Below are positions 1 through 8,691 of a stretch of DNA of 64,000 nucleotides, in pieces. Origin of the DNA: CAVXFL01 sp963761015 (GTDB lineage Bacteria > Pseudomonadota > Alphaproteobacteria > Acetobacterales > Acetobacteraceae). Made by a program: the position numbers and the translations under genes. How positions within the stretch are numbered: position 1 is the first letter of the stretch; the number at the start of each line of letters is the position of its first letter. A model generated the notes under the pieces. That model saw only the letters and a list, made by a program, of their open reading frames with translations. It was not told the DNA's origin and searched no databases. The stretch lies in contig CAVXFL010000015.1 of NCBI GenBank assembly GCA_963761015.1, positions 164,727 through 228,726 on the forward strand, read 5' to 3'.

Positions 1-183
1 CTGCTGCGCCACGAGATCGGCGATGGCGCTCGCGGCGTTGGTCACCCGGCCGTTCGCGCGGACATACTGGGTGAGCTCGAACGTGCCGAGCAGCATCGTT
101 ACCATCAGGGGAAAAATCAGCGCCGACTCGAGCAGCGCGGTGCCGCGCCGGTCCCCGGCCAAGCTGAGCAGCGGCCGCCGCAT
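1..183 (-). CDS. TadE/TadG-like pseudopilin, partial at window edge
   Basis: The first 61 codons of a gene that runs off the left edge. The protein begins MRRPLLSLAGDRRG and continues into a hydrophobic segment around ALLESALIFPLMV, with the conserved Glu at the start of the helix. This is the N-terminal signature of TadE/TadG pseudopilins, which are processed and inserted with the tight-adherence (Flp) pilus apparatus. The start codon overlaps the stop of the next upstream gene as TGATG, so the two are translationally coupled. The rest of the protein is outside the window. Family assignment rests on the N-terminus alone. Confidence 0.7.
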   Translation of the reverse strand, partial: MRRPLLSLAGDRRGTALLESALIFPLMVTMLLGTFELTQYVRANGRVTNAASAIADLVAQQ

Positions 184-833
184 CAATAAGGCTCCGTCTG
201 GAACGCCATGGTGGACATCAGCAGCAGCCCGCTCTGGCCAAACACGGCGGAGACCAGGGGCACGATGAAGGGGCGGCGGTAAGCCACCTGGAGGATCACG
301 TCATAGTTGGCGGTGAGGGCGGCCTTGGTGGTCGCCATCGAGCCGTTACTGACCGTGGCGGTGGCGACGCTGCCGAACCCGGTGCCGGGAGGGCTGCCGC
401 CGGACGAGCCCTGCGATGGTTTCGCGGCAACGTAGATCTGCAGATTGGACGTGCAGGACGGGACAAGAATGACGTGGCTGCACACCGTGTTGGCGAGGGT
501 GCCCGCGTAATTGCTGCCGGTGACGTTGCCGATGCGGATCTGCCGCGCGGCCAGGAACGCCGCGTCGTCGAGCGAGGACTGCGTCGCGAGTTGCAGGACA
601 AGCTCCATGATCATGAACACGAACAGCAGGAACACCGTGCCGATAAGGGCGAATTCGACGGCGACCACGCTGGAGCGATCGGCCGCGAGCCGCCGTCCGG
701 CTTGGCACAGGCCGCCGCCCGCGCGCCGGCGCGGCCAATGCCGGCCGAAGCGTTGGAACCGGGTTGCTTGCTTGACGATCAGGGTTCGATCCGCCGAGAA
801 GGTGCTAAACAGACACCGGCACGAGTACGGCAT
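183..833 (-). CDS. TadE-like pilus-assembly protein
   Basis: A protein of about 216 residues if it starts at the ATG at 833. After a basic leader, a TadE-type hydrophobic helix follows (SVVAVEFALIGTVFLLFVF) with the typical Glu after the small residues. The remainder is an extracytoplasmic domain with two Cys (in NTVCSHV and VPSCTSN) that could form a disulfide. It is probably a minor pseudopilin of a Tad/Flp pilus, coupled to the second TadE-like gene by TGATG. The leader between the ATG and the helix is unusually long and basic. The frame stays open upstream to about 1481, so the start is uncertain, but that upstream part is shadow sequence of sdhC. Confidence 0.6.
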   Translation of the reverse strand: MPYSCRCLFSTFSADRTLIVKQATRFQRFGRHWPRRRAGGGLCQAGRRLAADRSSVVAVEFALIGTVFLLFVFMIMELVLQLATQSSLDDAAFLAARQIRIGNVTGSNYAGTLANTVCSHVILVPSCTSNLQIYVAAKPSQGSSGGSPPGTGFGSVATATVSNGSMATTKAALTANYDVILQVAYRRPFIVPLVSAVFGQSGLLLMSTMAFQTEPY

Positions 834-901
834 CCTTCTTGAATTTTCGTTAAAGCCCGCACGTATCGCGCTTGGTTCGACACTCGCGACACGATTGCGA
901 C

Positions 902-988
902 CGGCGGCGCGCCCTTCGGCGCCATGGGTACGGCGGCGCGCCCTTCGGCGCCATGGGTCCAGCGGCGCGCACGTCGGCGCGACGGGTC
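902..988. repeat. 29-bp direct repeat, three copies
   Basis: Three head-to-tail units of 29 bp lie in the gap between the tadE-like gene and sdhC. Units one (902-930) and two (931-959) are almost identical. Unit three (960-988) is diverged but keeps the spacing and the GCGGCGCGC core. The units are GC-rich and contain a GGCGCC palindrome. No coding or known regulatory function is visible. It may be a short tandem duplication or REP-related. Confidence 0.7.
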
Positions 989-1118
989 CGCAGGTTCCGC
1001 CGCGTTGACCCCGCACCGCAGCAAGGCTATGCACGCGCCTGAACGGCCTTGATTGCTCGTGCCGGCCCGTCGCGATCGGCGACCACGCGGGTGTGGCGCG
1101 TCCGCCGCCTGGGAGACC

Positions 1119-1559
1119 ATGTCCGCGATGTCCGAGGTCCGCGACGAGCTGATGGTGGCGCGCGCCACCGACGGCAGGCTGGTCCGCCGCCCGCTCTCGC
1201 CGCACCTGCAGGTCTATCGCCCGCAAATCACCTCGGTGCTCTCCATCATGCACCGCTTCACCGGCATCGCGCTGTCGGTCGGCATGCTGCTGCTGGTGGC
1301 CTGGCTGGTCGCGGCGGCGAAATCGCCCGCCGCCTACGACGCGGTGGCCGGGTTCATCGGCTCCTGGATCGGGCTCGTGCTGCTGTTCGGCTGGACCGCG
1401 GCGCTGTGGTTCCACCTGCTGAACGGCATCCGCCACCTGGCCTGGGACGCCGGCTACGGCTACGACCTGCCGGAGGCGCATCGCAGCGGCTGGGCGGTGG
1501 TGATCGGCACGGCGGTGCTGACCGTGCTGGTCTGGATCATCGGCTGGGTCGTGGTCTAG
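1119..1559 (+). CDS. sdhC: Succinate dehydrogenase cytochrome b556 subunit
   Basis: Membrane anchor of complex II, 146 residues. It carries the family signature SPHLQVYRP at 27-35, followed by the Ser and HR of the quinone-site region (S39, HR 45-46). Three membrane helices follow. HLLNGIRHLAWD at 99-110 contains the expected heme b ligand H99. I chose the ATG at 1119 because GGGAGA lies just upstream; the ATG at 1128 has better spacing to the same element and cannot be excluded. sdhD starts three bases after the stop and sdhA and sdhB follow, giving the standard sdhCDAB order. With SdhD it passes electrons from the Fe-S subunit to ubiquinone in the inner membrane. Confidence 0.95.
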   Translation: MSAMSEVRDELMVARATDGRLVRRPLSPHLQVYRPQITSVLSIMHRFTGIALSVGMLLLVAWLVAAAKSPAAYDAVAGFIGSWIGLVLLFGWTAALWFHLLNGIRHLAWDAGYGYDLPEAHRSGWAVVIGTAVLTVLVWIIGWVVV

Positions 1560-1561
1560 CG

Positions 1562-1981
1562 ATGTCGCACGCGACCAAGTCGGCGGCCGGCGCGCGAGGA
1601 CTGACGGTCATGCGCAGCCAGCTCGGGGTGGTGCGCGGGCTCGGCTCGGCCAAGAGCGGGGTGCATCATTGGTGGGTGCAGCGGCTGACCGCGCTTGCGC
1701 TGGTGCCGCTGTCACTCTGGTTCGTCTACGTCGTGCTGACCCTGAAGAGCGTGCCACAGCCGGTGGTGAAGCACTGGGCCGGCGAGCCGATCAACACCGT
1801 GCTGCTGCTCTCCTTGGTCGTGCTCGGCTTCCACCATTTGCAGCTCGGGCTGCAGGTGGTGATCGAGGACTACGTGCATTCCGAGGCCGCGCGCTTCACC
1901 TCGCTGCTCTTGGTAAAGGGGGCGAGCTTTTTGTTCGGCCTCTGGGGCGCCATATCGGTGCTGCGGCTTGCCTTTACGTAA
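1562..1981 (+). CDS. sdhD: Succinate dehydrogenase hydrophobic membrane anchor subunit
   Basis: Second membrane anchor of complex II, 139 residues with three predicted helices. The N-terminal motif GLGSAKSGVHHWWVQR (26-41) is typical of alphaproteobacterial SdhD. FHHLQLGLQVVIEDYVH around 90-106 supplies the conserved His and the DY pair near the heme and quinone site. The start lies two bases after the sdhC stop. Together SdhC and SdhD hold heme b and the ubiquinone pocket. Confidence 0.95.
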   Translation: MSHATKSAAGARGLTVMRSQLGVVRGLGSAKSGVHHWWVQRLTALALVPLSLWFVYVVLTLKSVPQPVVKHWAGEPINTVLLLSLVVLGFHHLQLGLQVVIEDYVHSEAARFTSLLLVKGASFLFGLWGAISVLRLAFT

Positions 1982-2044
1982 GCCCTCACGCCGGGCTGAA
2001 ACCCTCGGAGGGTCGGGTGACCTAAACGCCCGACAGGAAGCAGA

Positions 2045-3854
2045 ATGAACGCCATCACGCTCCCCTCCACGCGCGCCTACAACATCGTCGACCATACCTA
2101 CGATGTCGTCGTGGTCGGCGCGGGCGGCGCCGGGCTGCGCGCCACCCTCGGCATGGCCGCGGCCGGGTTGCGCACCGCCTGCGTCACGAAAGTATTCCCG
2201 ACGCGCAGCCACACCGTCGCCGCGCAGGGCGGTGTCGCCGCCTCGCTCGGGAACATGGATGCCGACGAGTGGCGCTGGCACATGTACGACACGGTGAAGG
2301 GCTCCGACTGGCTCGGCGACCAGGACGCCATCGAATACATGTGCCGCGAGGCGGTGCCGGCGGTTTACGAACTGGAGCATCTCGGGGTGCCGTTCAGCCG
2401 CACCGAGGACGGCCGAATCTACCAGCGCCCGTTCGGCGGCCACATGAAGGATTACGGCAAGGAGCCGGCGCGGCGGGCCTGCGCCGCCGCCGACCGCACC
2501 GGCCACGCCATCCTGCACACGCTTTACCAGCAAAGCCTGAAACACAGCGTCGAGTTCTTCGTCGAGTATTTCGCCCTCGACCTGATCATGGAGGAGGGCG
2601 TCTGCCGCGGCGTGATCGCCTGGTGCCTGGAGGACGGCGTCCATCCACCGCTTCCGCGCGCAAACCGTGGTGCTGGGCACCGGCGGCTACGGCCGCAGCT
2701 TCCTCTCCTGCACCTCGGCCCATACCTGCACAGGCGACGGCAACGCCATGATCCTGCGCGCCGGCCTGCCGACGCAGGACATGGAGTTCGTGCAGTTCCA
2801 CCCCACCGGCATCTTCCCCGCGGGCTGCCTGATCACCGAGGGCGCGCGCGGCGAGGGCGGCTACCTGACCAACAGCGAAGGCGAGCGGTTCATGGAACGC
2901 TACGCCCCCAGCGCCAAGGATCTGGCCAGCCGCGATGTGGTGTCGCGCTCCATGACCATCGAGATCAACGAGGGCCGCGGCTGCGGTCCCGACAAAGACT
3001 ACATCATGCTGCACCTGGAGCATCTCGGCGCCGAACTGCTGCATGAGCGGCTGCCGGGCATTTCCGAGACCGCGCGCATCTTCGCCGGCGTGGACGTGAC
3101 GAAGGAGCCGATCCCGGTGCTGCCGACCGTGCATTACAACATGGGCGGGATCCCGACGAACTACCGCACCCAGGTGCTGCACCCGACCGGCGACGACCCG
3201 GACCGCCCCGCGCGCGGGCTGATGGCGGTCGGCGAGGCGGCCTGCGTCTCGGTGCACGGCGCCAACCGGCTGGGCTGCAATTCGCTGCTCGACCTGATCG
3301 TGTTCGGCCGCGCCGCCGCGCACCACGCCGCCGAGACGATCAAGCCGGAAACGCGGCAGGCGCCGCTGCCGCCCAAGGCCGGCGAGGAGTCGCTCGACCG
3401 CTTCGACCGCGTGCGCCATGCCAACGGCGCGACGCGGGTGGCCGAACTGCGCGTGCAGATGCAGCGGACGATGCAGAGCCACGCGGCGGTGTTCCGCAAC
3501 AGCACGACCTTGGCCGATGGCGTGGCCAAGATGCGCAAGCTGTGGGACGGGATGGCCGACATGCAGGTCTCCGATCGCAGCCTGATCTGGAATTCCGATC
3601 TGATGGAGGCACTGGAACTGCAGAACCTGATGGGCAACGCCATGACCACGATCACGTCGGCCGAGGCGCGGCACGAAAGCCGCGGCGCGCACGCCCACGA
3701 CGACTACCCCGAGCGCGACGATGCGAACTGGCTGAAGCACACGCTGTCCTGGTGCGACGAAAAGGGCGAGGTGCGGCTGGATTACCGGCCCGTGGCGATG
3801 CGGACGCTCACCAACGAGGTTGCGGTGATCCCGCCGAAGAAGCGCGTGTACTAG
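2045..3854 (+). CDS. sdhA: Succinate dehydrogenase flavoprotein subunit (one frameshift)
   Basis: Catalytic FAD subunit that oxidises succinate to fumarate. It shows the FAD-binding GAGGAG at 25-30 and the RSHT motif with H56, the usual covalent FAD attachment site. Beyond the break are the capping-domain and active-site motifs HPTGIFPAG and TEGARGEGG, and the C-terminal sequence ending in PPKKRVY. The frame shifts by one base near 2638-2642: reading resumes correctly if one G in the GGCGTCC stretch is dropped. Length after correction (about 602 residues) is normal for SdhA, and all motifs are present, so I read this as a sequencing insertion. It follows sdhD and precedes sdhB. Confidence 0.93.
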
Positions 3855-3909
3855 GCGGTTGCGTTGAGCCGGAGACGCACCAGGTCGGTCACCCGTGTCG
3901 CAAGCGAGC

Positions 3910-3926
3910 GCCGGGTCAGGCCCGGC
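3910..3926. repeat. REP-like palindrome between sdhA and sdhB
   Basis: Inverted repeat GCCGGG/CCCGGC with a 5-base loop in the 133-bp sdhA-sdhB gap, followed by GGTGAC. It resembles the palindrome at 57,616-57,638. It could attenuate or stabilise the sdh transcript, but nothing in the sequence proves that. Confidence 0.5.
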
Positions 3927-3987
3927 GGTGACGGTCTGGTTTGGCCGCCATTCGGCACCGCCGTAATCGTATCGGAACAACAATAAC

Positions 3988-4770
3988 ATGGCCGAATTCT
4001 CACTGCCTGCGAACAGCAAGGTCGGCGCCGGCACCACGTACCCGGCGGCGGCCGGGGCGAAGCGCGCAAAAGCGTTCCGGGTGTATCGCTGGAACCCCGA
4101 CGACGGGCGCAACCCGCGGCTCGACACGTTCGAGGTCGATCTGGATTCGTGCGGGCCGATGGTTCTGGACGCCCTGATAAAGATCAAGAACGAGGTCGAT
4201 TCCACGCTGACCTTCCGCCGCTCCTGTCGCGAGGGCATTTGCGGCAGTTGCGCCATGAACATCGACGGCGCGAACACGCTCGCCTGCACCAAGCCGATCG
4301 GCGAGATCAGGGGCGCCGCGCGCATCTATCCGCTGCCGCACATGCCGGTGGTGAAGGACTTGGTGCCCGATCTGACCCAGGCCTACGCGCAGTTGCGCAG
4401 CGTGGAGCCGTGGCTGAAGGCGGACACGCCACCGCCGCCCGACGGCGAGCGGCGGCAAAGCCGCGAGGAGCGCGCCCGGCTGGACGGCCTGTGGGAGTGC
4501 ATACTCTGTTTCTGCTGCACAACCAGTTGCCCGAGCTACTGGTGGAACGGCGACCGCTATCTCGGCCCCGCGGTGCTGCTCGCCGCCTATCGCTGGATCG
4601 CCGATTCGCGCGACGAGGCGACCGGGGGCCGGCTGGACGCGGTGGAAGATCCGTTCAAGCTCTATCGCTGCCACACCATCATGAACTGCACCCAGACCTG
4701 TCCCAAGGGCCTGAACCCGGCCAAGGCAATCGGCCGGATCAAGCAGATGCTGGTCGAGCGGCAGACGTGA
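3988..4770 (+). CDS. sdhB: Succinate dehydrogenase iron-sulfur subunit
   Basis: Electron-transfer subunit of complex II, 260 residues. The [2Fe-2S] ligands are C80, C85, C88 and C100 in the SCREGICGSC region. The C-terminal ferredoxin-like domain has C171, C174, C177 and C181 (CILCFCCTTSCP), then C228, C234 and C238 (CHTIMNCTQTCPKGLNP). Together these supply the [4Fe-4S] and [3Fe-4S] clusters. Length and spacing are normal. It sits 133 bp after sdhA, the widest gap in the operon, with a REP-like palindrome between. Confidence 0.96.
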   Translation: MAEFSLPANSKVGAGTTYPAAAGAKRAKAFRVYRWNPDDGRNPRLDTFEVDLDSCGPMVLDALIKIKNEVDSTLTFRRSCREGICGSCAMNIDGANTLACTKPIGEIRGAARIYPLPHMPVVKDLVPDLTQAYAQLRSVEPWLKADTPPPPDGERRQSREERARLDGLWECILCFCCTTSCPSYWWNGDRYLGPAVLLAAYRWIADSRDEATGGRLDAVEDPFKLYRCHTIMNCTQTCPKGLNPAKAIGRIKQMLVERQT

Positions 4771-4795
4771 ACCCTTCCGCAGCCAGGCAGGTTGC

Positions 4796-5524
4796 GTGAC
4801 CACCGCGGACGTGTCCGCCCTCCCCCCGGCCCCCTCCCGTGAACGGGAAGGGGAGGTGCCGGCTGATGAAGGCCCAGCCCCGGCGCGCCGCCGTCTCACC
4901 GCCGCCTGGTTCGACAGCATCGTCGTCGACCACGCGTTTTTCCGCGTCGCCTGGCACAACTGGGCCGAGGTGGTGCCGGGGCGGCTCTATCGCTCCAACC
5001 ACCCGACGCCGATGCGGCTCGCGGCGGTGGTCCGGCGCCACGGCATCCGCACGGTCATCAACCTGCGCGGCGACAAGCCCTGCGGCTCCACGACGCTGAC
5101 CCACGAGACGGCCGCGCGGCTCGGTCTCGCGCACATCTATGCCCCGTTCGAGAGCCGCGGCGCGCCCCATCGCGATCGCATTCTGCGCCTCGCCGAGACT
5201 TTTCGGGCCATGGCGGAGCCGGCGTTGATCCACTGCAAGTCGGGCGCCGACCGCGCCGGGCTGGCGGCCGGGCTGTTCATCCTGATGAACGGCGGCACCT
5301 CGGCGCAGGCGTTGGCGCAGCTTTCCTGGCGGTTCCTGCATTTCCCCCACTCCCGCACCGGCGTGCTCGACGCGTTCTTCGATCGCTACGCCCGCGAGGC
5401 GGAGGGCCGGATTCCGTTCCTCGACTGGGTGCGCGGCCACTACGACGAGGACGATCTGCGCCGCGCCTTCCGCCCTCGCCGCCTCGCCAGTTTTGTGAAC
5501 GACCGGCTGCTCGCGCGGGAATAG
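4796..5524 (+). CDS. Protein tyrosine/dual-specificity phosphatase-like protein
   Basis: A 242-residue protein with the cysteine-phosphatase P-loop HCKSGADRAG. C147 is the nucleophile and R153 the phosphate-binding Arg. Upstream, VINLRGDK (88-94) is a strand typical of this fold. It belongs to the bacterial DSP/PTP-like group; the substrate is unknown. The first 20 codons overlap a REP-like palindrome (about 4817-4858), so the GTG start at 4796 is doubtful. A GTG at 4856 right after AAGGGGAG is an alternative that gives a protein of about 222 residues. It lies 25 bp after sdhB in the same direction and may be read through from it. Confidence 0.75.
   Translation: MTTADVSALPPAPSREREGEVPADEGPAPARRRLTAAWFDSIVVDHAFFRVAWHNWAEVVPGRLYRSNHPTPMRLAAVVRRHGIRTVINLRGDKPCGSTTLTHETAARLGLAHIYAPFESRGAPHRDRILRLAETFRAMAEPALIHCKSGADRAGLAAGLFILMNGGTSAQALAQLSWRFLHFPHSRTGVLDAFFDRYAREAEGRIPFLDWVRGHYDEDDLRRAFRPRRLASFVNDRLLARE
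4817..4858. repeat. REP-like palindrome (CCCCTCCCG...CGGGAAGGGG family)
   Basis: The core is CCCCTCCCGTGAACGGGAAG followed by GGG, an imperfect palindrome. Closely similar sequence occurs at 59,227-59,262 and a related one at 18,535-18,578. Three occurrences at gene edges point to a dispersed element. Here it overlaps the 5' end of the phosphatase gene. Confidence 0.55.
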
Positions 5525-5574
5525 GTCGTCCGTCAGCGGCAGGACACGAGCGAGGCGCGCGGCCTGGCGGGTGA

Positions 5575-6204
5575 TCAGGCGGCGGTCAGGCGCTTGACGA
5601 AGGCCGACAGGCGGTGGCGGCGGAGTTCGGAGCGGGCGGTCATATCATTGGTCATGTAGTTGAGCTGGATCACGTACCGTTGTCCGAGAAACGGCTTATG
5701 GCCGTGCCAGGCATCGGGCGCGTTCGGGAACACCAGCAACGTGCCGTTCACCGGCGACACTTCGACGGCGTAATCCTCAAGGTCGTCCGGCCCGCGCAGC
5801 AGGCGAAGGCATCCCTCCCGCCGGCGCCACGCCTCGGTTTCCGGATTGAGGTAGAGCAGCACCGTCACCCGCTTGGCCCGGGAATCGCAATGGATCAGCC
5901 CGTCGCGCTCCGTCGACTGCCCGCGCAAGGTCACCATTGTCGGCGCGCTGTCGAGGTCCAGGCCGAATCGGGCGGCGACCGCGTCGCGGAAGTCCGGCCC
6001 TTCCAACTCCTCGACCAGCGCCCGCGCCTTTGGTCCGAGTCGCAGCGAGCCGATCGGAAATGAGCCGCGCCGCGCCAGCGCAGGGAGATCGGCGAACACG
6101 GCCGCAAGCTCGGATGAGGGGACGAAACCGGGCACGATGATGTGCGCAAAAGGGTCGGCCGCGACCGGCGTCGCCCGCAACGCCGCATAGTCCAGTCGGA
6201 TCAT
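5575..6204 (-). CDS. 2-oxoglutarate/Fe(II)-dependent oxygenase-like protein
   Basis: A 209-residue protein with the prolyl-hydroxylase-type facial triad. H105 and D107 are in GLIHCDSRAK and H167 is in DAWHGHKP. The likely 2-oxoglutarate-binding Arg is R176 in QRYVIQ. The strand order around these residues (VTVLLYLN, GTLLVFPN) fits a double-stranded beta helix. The substrate is unknown. It lies opposite to the preceding phosphatase with convergent ends. Confidence 0.8.
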   Translation of the reverse strand: MIRLDYAALRATPVAADPFAHIIVPGFVPSSELAAVFADLPALARRGSFPIGSLRLGPKARALVEELEGPDFRDAVAARFGLDLDSAPTMVTLRGQSTERDGLIHCDSRAKRVTVLLYLNPETEAWRRREGCLRLLRGPDDLEDYAVEVSPVNGTLLVFPNAPDAWHGHKPFLGQRYVIQLNYMTNDMTARSELRRHRLSAFVKRLTAA

Positions 6205-6271
6205 CCGCCGCCCTCCTGCCCCCTGGCGGAGGCAGGATTAGCACGCCGGAGCGCCGATTTGCAGCGGCCGG

Positions 6272-6511
6272 TCAGGTCCGCAGGTCGGGGTGGCGGTGCG
6301 GGACGGGCGTGATGGAGAGGTATCGCGGGCAAGCGAGACCCTTCTCACAGCACGCGAACGGCTCCTGCGAGACCAGCTCAGGGACGTAGGCCGTCATGTG
6401 CAGTTTCGCGCAAATCAGGTTGAACGATTCTCCGGACTTTCCGGGGATGTTCGCCTGAGCCGGCGCCGCCGCCGCCAATGCTATTCCGCAAGCAACCAGA
6501 ATGTTCTTCAT
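6272..6511 (-). CDS. Small exported Cys-containing protein, unknown
   Basis: A 79-residue protein starting with a signal peptide (MKNILVACGIALAAAAPAQA). The short mature part has four Cys, including an adjacent pair (LICAK, FACCEKG, LACPRY) that could form disulfides or hold a metal. I do not recognise the family. It is divergent from zapE. Confidence 0.55.
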   Translation of the reverse strand: MKNILVACGIALAAAAPAQANIPGKSGESFNLICAKLHMTAYVPELVSQEPFACCEKGLACPRYLSITPVPHRHPDLRT

Positions 6512-6635
6512 ATCACGGTCCGTTGATTGTTTGTTATCTCTCTCTCCACGTCGCCAACGGATGAACTGCCGAGTTGGTTACAACGGTCGCGCGTCGTTGA
6601 TCCGCTCGCCCGCGACCTGTATTTCGCCCCGCGAC

Positions 6636-7790
6636 ATGGACGCGTCATTCGCCTTGCCGCCGGCGGCCGATCCGCTCGCGGCTTATCGCGCCCGGCTCGC
6701 CACCGGCGAACTGGCGACCGATCCGGCGCAGGCGCTGGTCGCCGAACGCCTGCAGCAGCTATGGGCGAAACTGCGCGGCTACGATCCGGAGCCGCGGCGC
6801 GGCTCGGCCGGGCTGCTGGCGCGCTGGCTGCGCCGGCCGGCCGAGGGCGCGCCCGACCAGCGTCCGCACGGGCTCTACCTCGTGGGCGATGTCGGGCGCG
6901 GCAAATCCATGCTGATGGACCTGTTCTTCGCCGCCGCCGAGGTGCCGCGCAAACGCCGGGTGCATTTCCACCGGTTCATGCAGGAGGCGCACGCGCGCAT
7001 TCACGTCTGGCGGCACGCGCATCCCGAAGGCGCCGACCCGATCCCGCCGCTCGCCGACAGCATCGCGACCGAGGCCGCCCTGCTCTGCTTCGACGAGTTC
7101 CAGGTGACCGACGTCGCCGACGCGATGATCCTGGGCCGGCTGTTCGAGGCGCTGTTCGAGCGCGGCGTGGTGGTCGTGGCCACCTCGAACACGCCACCGG
7201 ACGATCTGTTCAAGGGCCAGCCGGGGCGCGACGCGTTTCTGCCGTTCATCGCCTCGCTGCACCGGCATCTCGACGTGCTCGTGATGGAGCCCGGCCCGGA
7301 CTGGCGCCGCGCCCGCTTGCGAGGATTGCGGCTCTGGCAGGTGCCGGCGGACGAGCGTGCCGCGCAGGCGCTGGACGAGGCGTTCGCGGCGCTCGCCGGC
7401 GGCGCGTCGCCAGCCCCGGAAACGCTGGGCGTGCTCGGGCGGCGGCTCGCCGTGCCGCTGGCGGCGAGCGGGGTGGCGCGGTTCGATTTCGCGGCGCTAT
7501 GCTGCGGGCCGCTCGGTCCCGCCGATTACCTGCTGCTGGCGACGCACTACCACGCGCTGGTGCTGGACGGCGTGCCGCGCCTCTCGCCCGAGGAGCGCAA
7601 CGAGGCGCGCCGGTTCGTCACCCTGATCGACGCGCTTTACGAGCACCGGGTGAAGCTGGTGGCCTCGGCCGACGCGCTTCCCGACGACGTGTATCCCGCC
7701 GGCGACGGCGCACTGGCGTTCGCCCGCGCCGCCTCGCGCCTGCACGAGATGCAGACCGAGCGATACCTGACGCTCCCGCACCTGACCTGA
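6636..7790 (+). CDS. zapE: AFG1-like ATPase, cell division protein ZapE
   Basis: A 384-residue AFG1-family ATPase. Walker A GDVGRGKS is at 84-91, Walker B LLCFDEF has D153-E154, and the sensor segment VVVATSNTPP follows. ZapE homologues associate with the division ring and membrane proteins under stress. I chose the ATG at 6636; the frame is open further upstream but that part has no family resemblance. It is probably monocistronic. Confidence 0.9.
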   Translation: MDASFALPPAADPLAAYRARLATGELATDPAQALVAERLQQLWAKLRGYDPEPRRGSAGLLARWLRRPAEGAPDQRPHGLYLVGDVGRGKSMLMDLFFAAAEVPRKRRVHFHRFMQEAHARIHVWRHAHPEGADPIPPLADSIATEAALLCFDEFQVTDVADAMILGRLFEALFERGVVVVATSNTPPDDLFKGQPGRDAFLPFIASLHRHLDVLVMEPGPDWRRARLRGLRLWQVPADERAAQALDEAFAALAGGASPAPETLGVLGRRLAVPLAASGVARFDFAALCCGPLGPADYLLLATHYHALVLDGVPRLSPEERNEARRFVTLIDALYEHRVKLVASADALPDDVYPAGDGALAFARAASRLHEMQTERYLTLPHLT

Positions 7791-7845
7791 GCGCGTGCAA
7801 CCGAGCAAGACAGGTTTTGCCGCTGCCGAACCCCTGAACCCACAC

Positions 7846-7888
7846 GGCGTCTTTGCGAGGAGCCTCAGCGAAGAAGCAATCCAGCCAC
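7846..7888. repeat. Dispersed repeat (GTCTTTGCGAGGAGC...GAAGCAATCC)
   Basis: A 40-bp sequence ending in GAAGAAGCAATCCAG lies between zapE and the metallophosphoesterase. It is the same type as the copy at 39,708-39,745. This class is common between genes in alphaproteobacteria and forms imperfect hairpins. Its role is unknown. Confidence 0.5.
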
Positions 7889-7970
7889 GCCAGGCGGCTC
7901 GACTGGATCGGTTCGCCTTAAACTAGGCCCGCAATGAGAGTGCCGGCACACGCCACCAGGATCAGCCCGC

Positions 7971-8678
7971 TTGTCCGAAGACCAGCCAAGTATCCCGCCC
8001 GGGTTCGCTCTGCGCGTGGTGGGCGACGTGCACGGCGATCTCGACGCCTTTGCCCACGCGGCGGCCGTCACGGACCGCTTCGTCGTCCAGCTTGGCGACC
8101 TCACCGATTACGGGCCGGACAGCGCCGGGGCGCTCCGGCTGATGGCCAGCCTGCTCAAGGAAGGCCGCGGGCTGTTCCTGCTCGGCAACCATGACTACCG
8201 GCTCGGCCGCGCGCTCGCCGGACGGCCCGTCCGGATCGGGCCGGAACTCGCGGCGACGCTGTCCCAGCTAGACCCGGCGCTCGCCGAGCGCACGAAGCGG
8301 GAGATCGCGCGCGCCCCCGCCTGGCTGCGCCGCGGCGGCGATTTCTTCGTGCATGGCGGCTTTCACACCGCCATGCTGACGCAGCCCGCGCCGAGCCCGA
8401 ACCCGGTCGAACACGGCCGCGCCGAGGGCCCGCTCGCGCGCGCGCTCTACGGCGAGCCGACCGGCCGGACGCAACCCGACGGCTACCCGGAGCGCAGCCT
8501 GCGCTGGGTCGACCGGATTCCCTCTGGGCTGACGGTCTATTGCGGCCACGACTGCCGCAGCGTGAACGGCCTGCCCTACCGGCGGCGGGGCGCATCCGGT
8601 GGCGAGGCGCTGTTTCTAGATACCGGCGCCGGCAAGGGCGGCCACTTGTCCTGGATCGATCTGCCCGCCTCGCCGTGA
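7971..8678 (+). CDS. Metallophosphoesterase
   Basis: Calcineurin-like phosphoesterase of 235 residues with all core motifs: GDVHGD at 18-23, GDLTDYG at 42-48, GNHDYR at 72-77, the later HGGFH, and CGHDC near the end. These supply the ligands of a two-metal site. It resembles the bis(5'-nucleosyl)-tetraphosphatase/serine-threonine phosphatase branch, but the substrate cannot be set from sequence. It begins with TTG; no ATG or GTG lies closer to the first motif. Confidence 0.85.
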   Translation: MSEDQPSIPPGFALRVVGDVHGDLDAFAHAAAVTDRFVVQLGDLTDYGPDSAGALRLMASLLKEGRGLFLLGNHDYRLGRALAGRPVRIGPELAATLSQLDPALAERTKREIARAPAWLRRGGDFFVHGGFHTAMLTQPAPSPNPVEHGRAEGPLARALYGEPTGRTQPDGYPERSLRWVDRIPSGLTVYCGHDCRSVNGLPYRRRGASGGEALFLDTGAGKGGHLSWIDLPASP

Positions 8679-8691
8679 CGGCGAATCCGGC

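Noticed and set aside
4796..4860. N-terminal 20 residues of the phosphatase as a functional domain
   Set aside because: They are encoded by a REP-like palindrome and have no protein-like conservation; the start is more likely further downstream.
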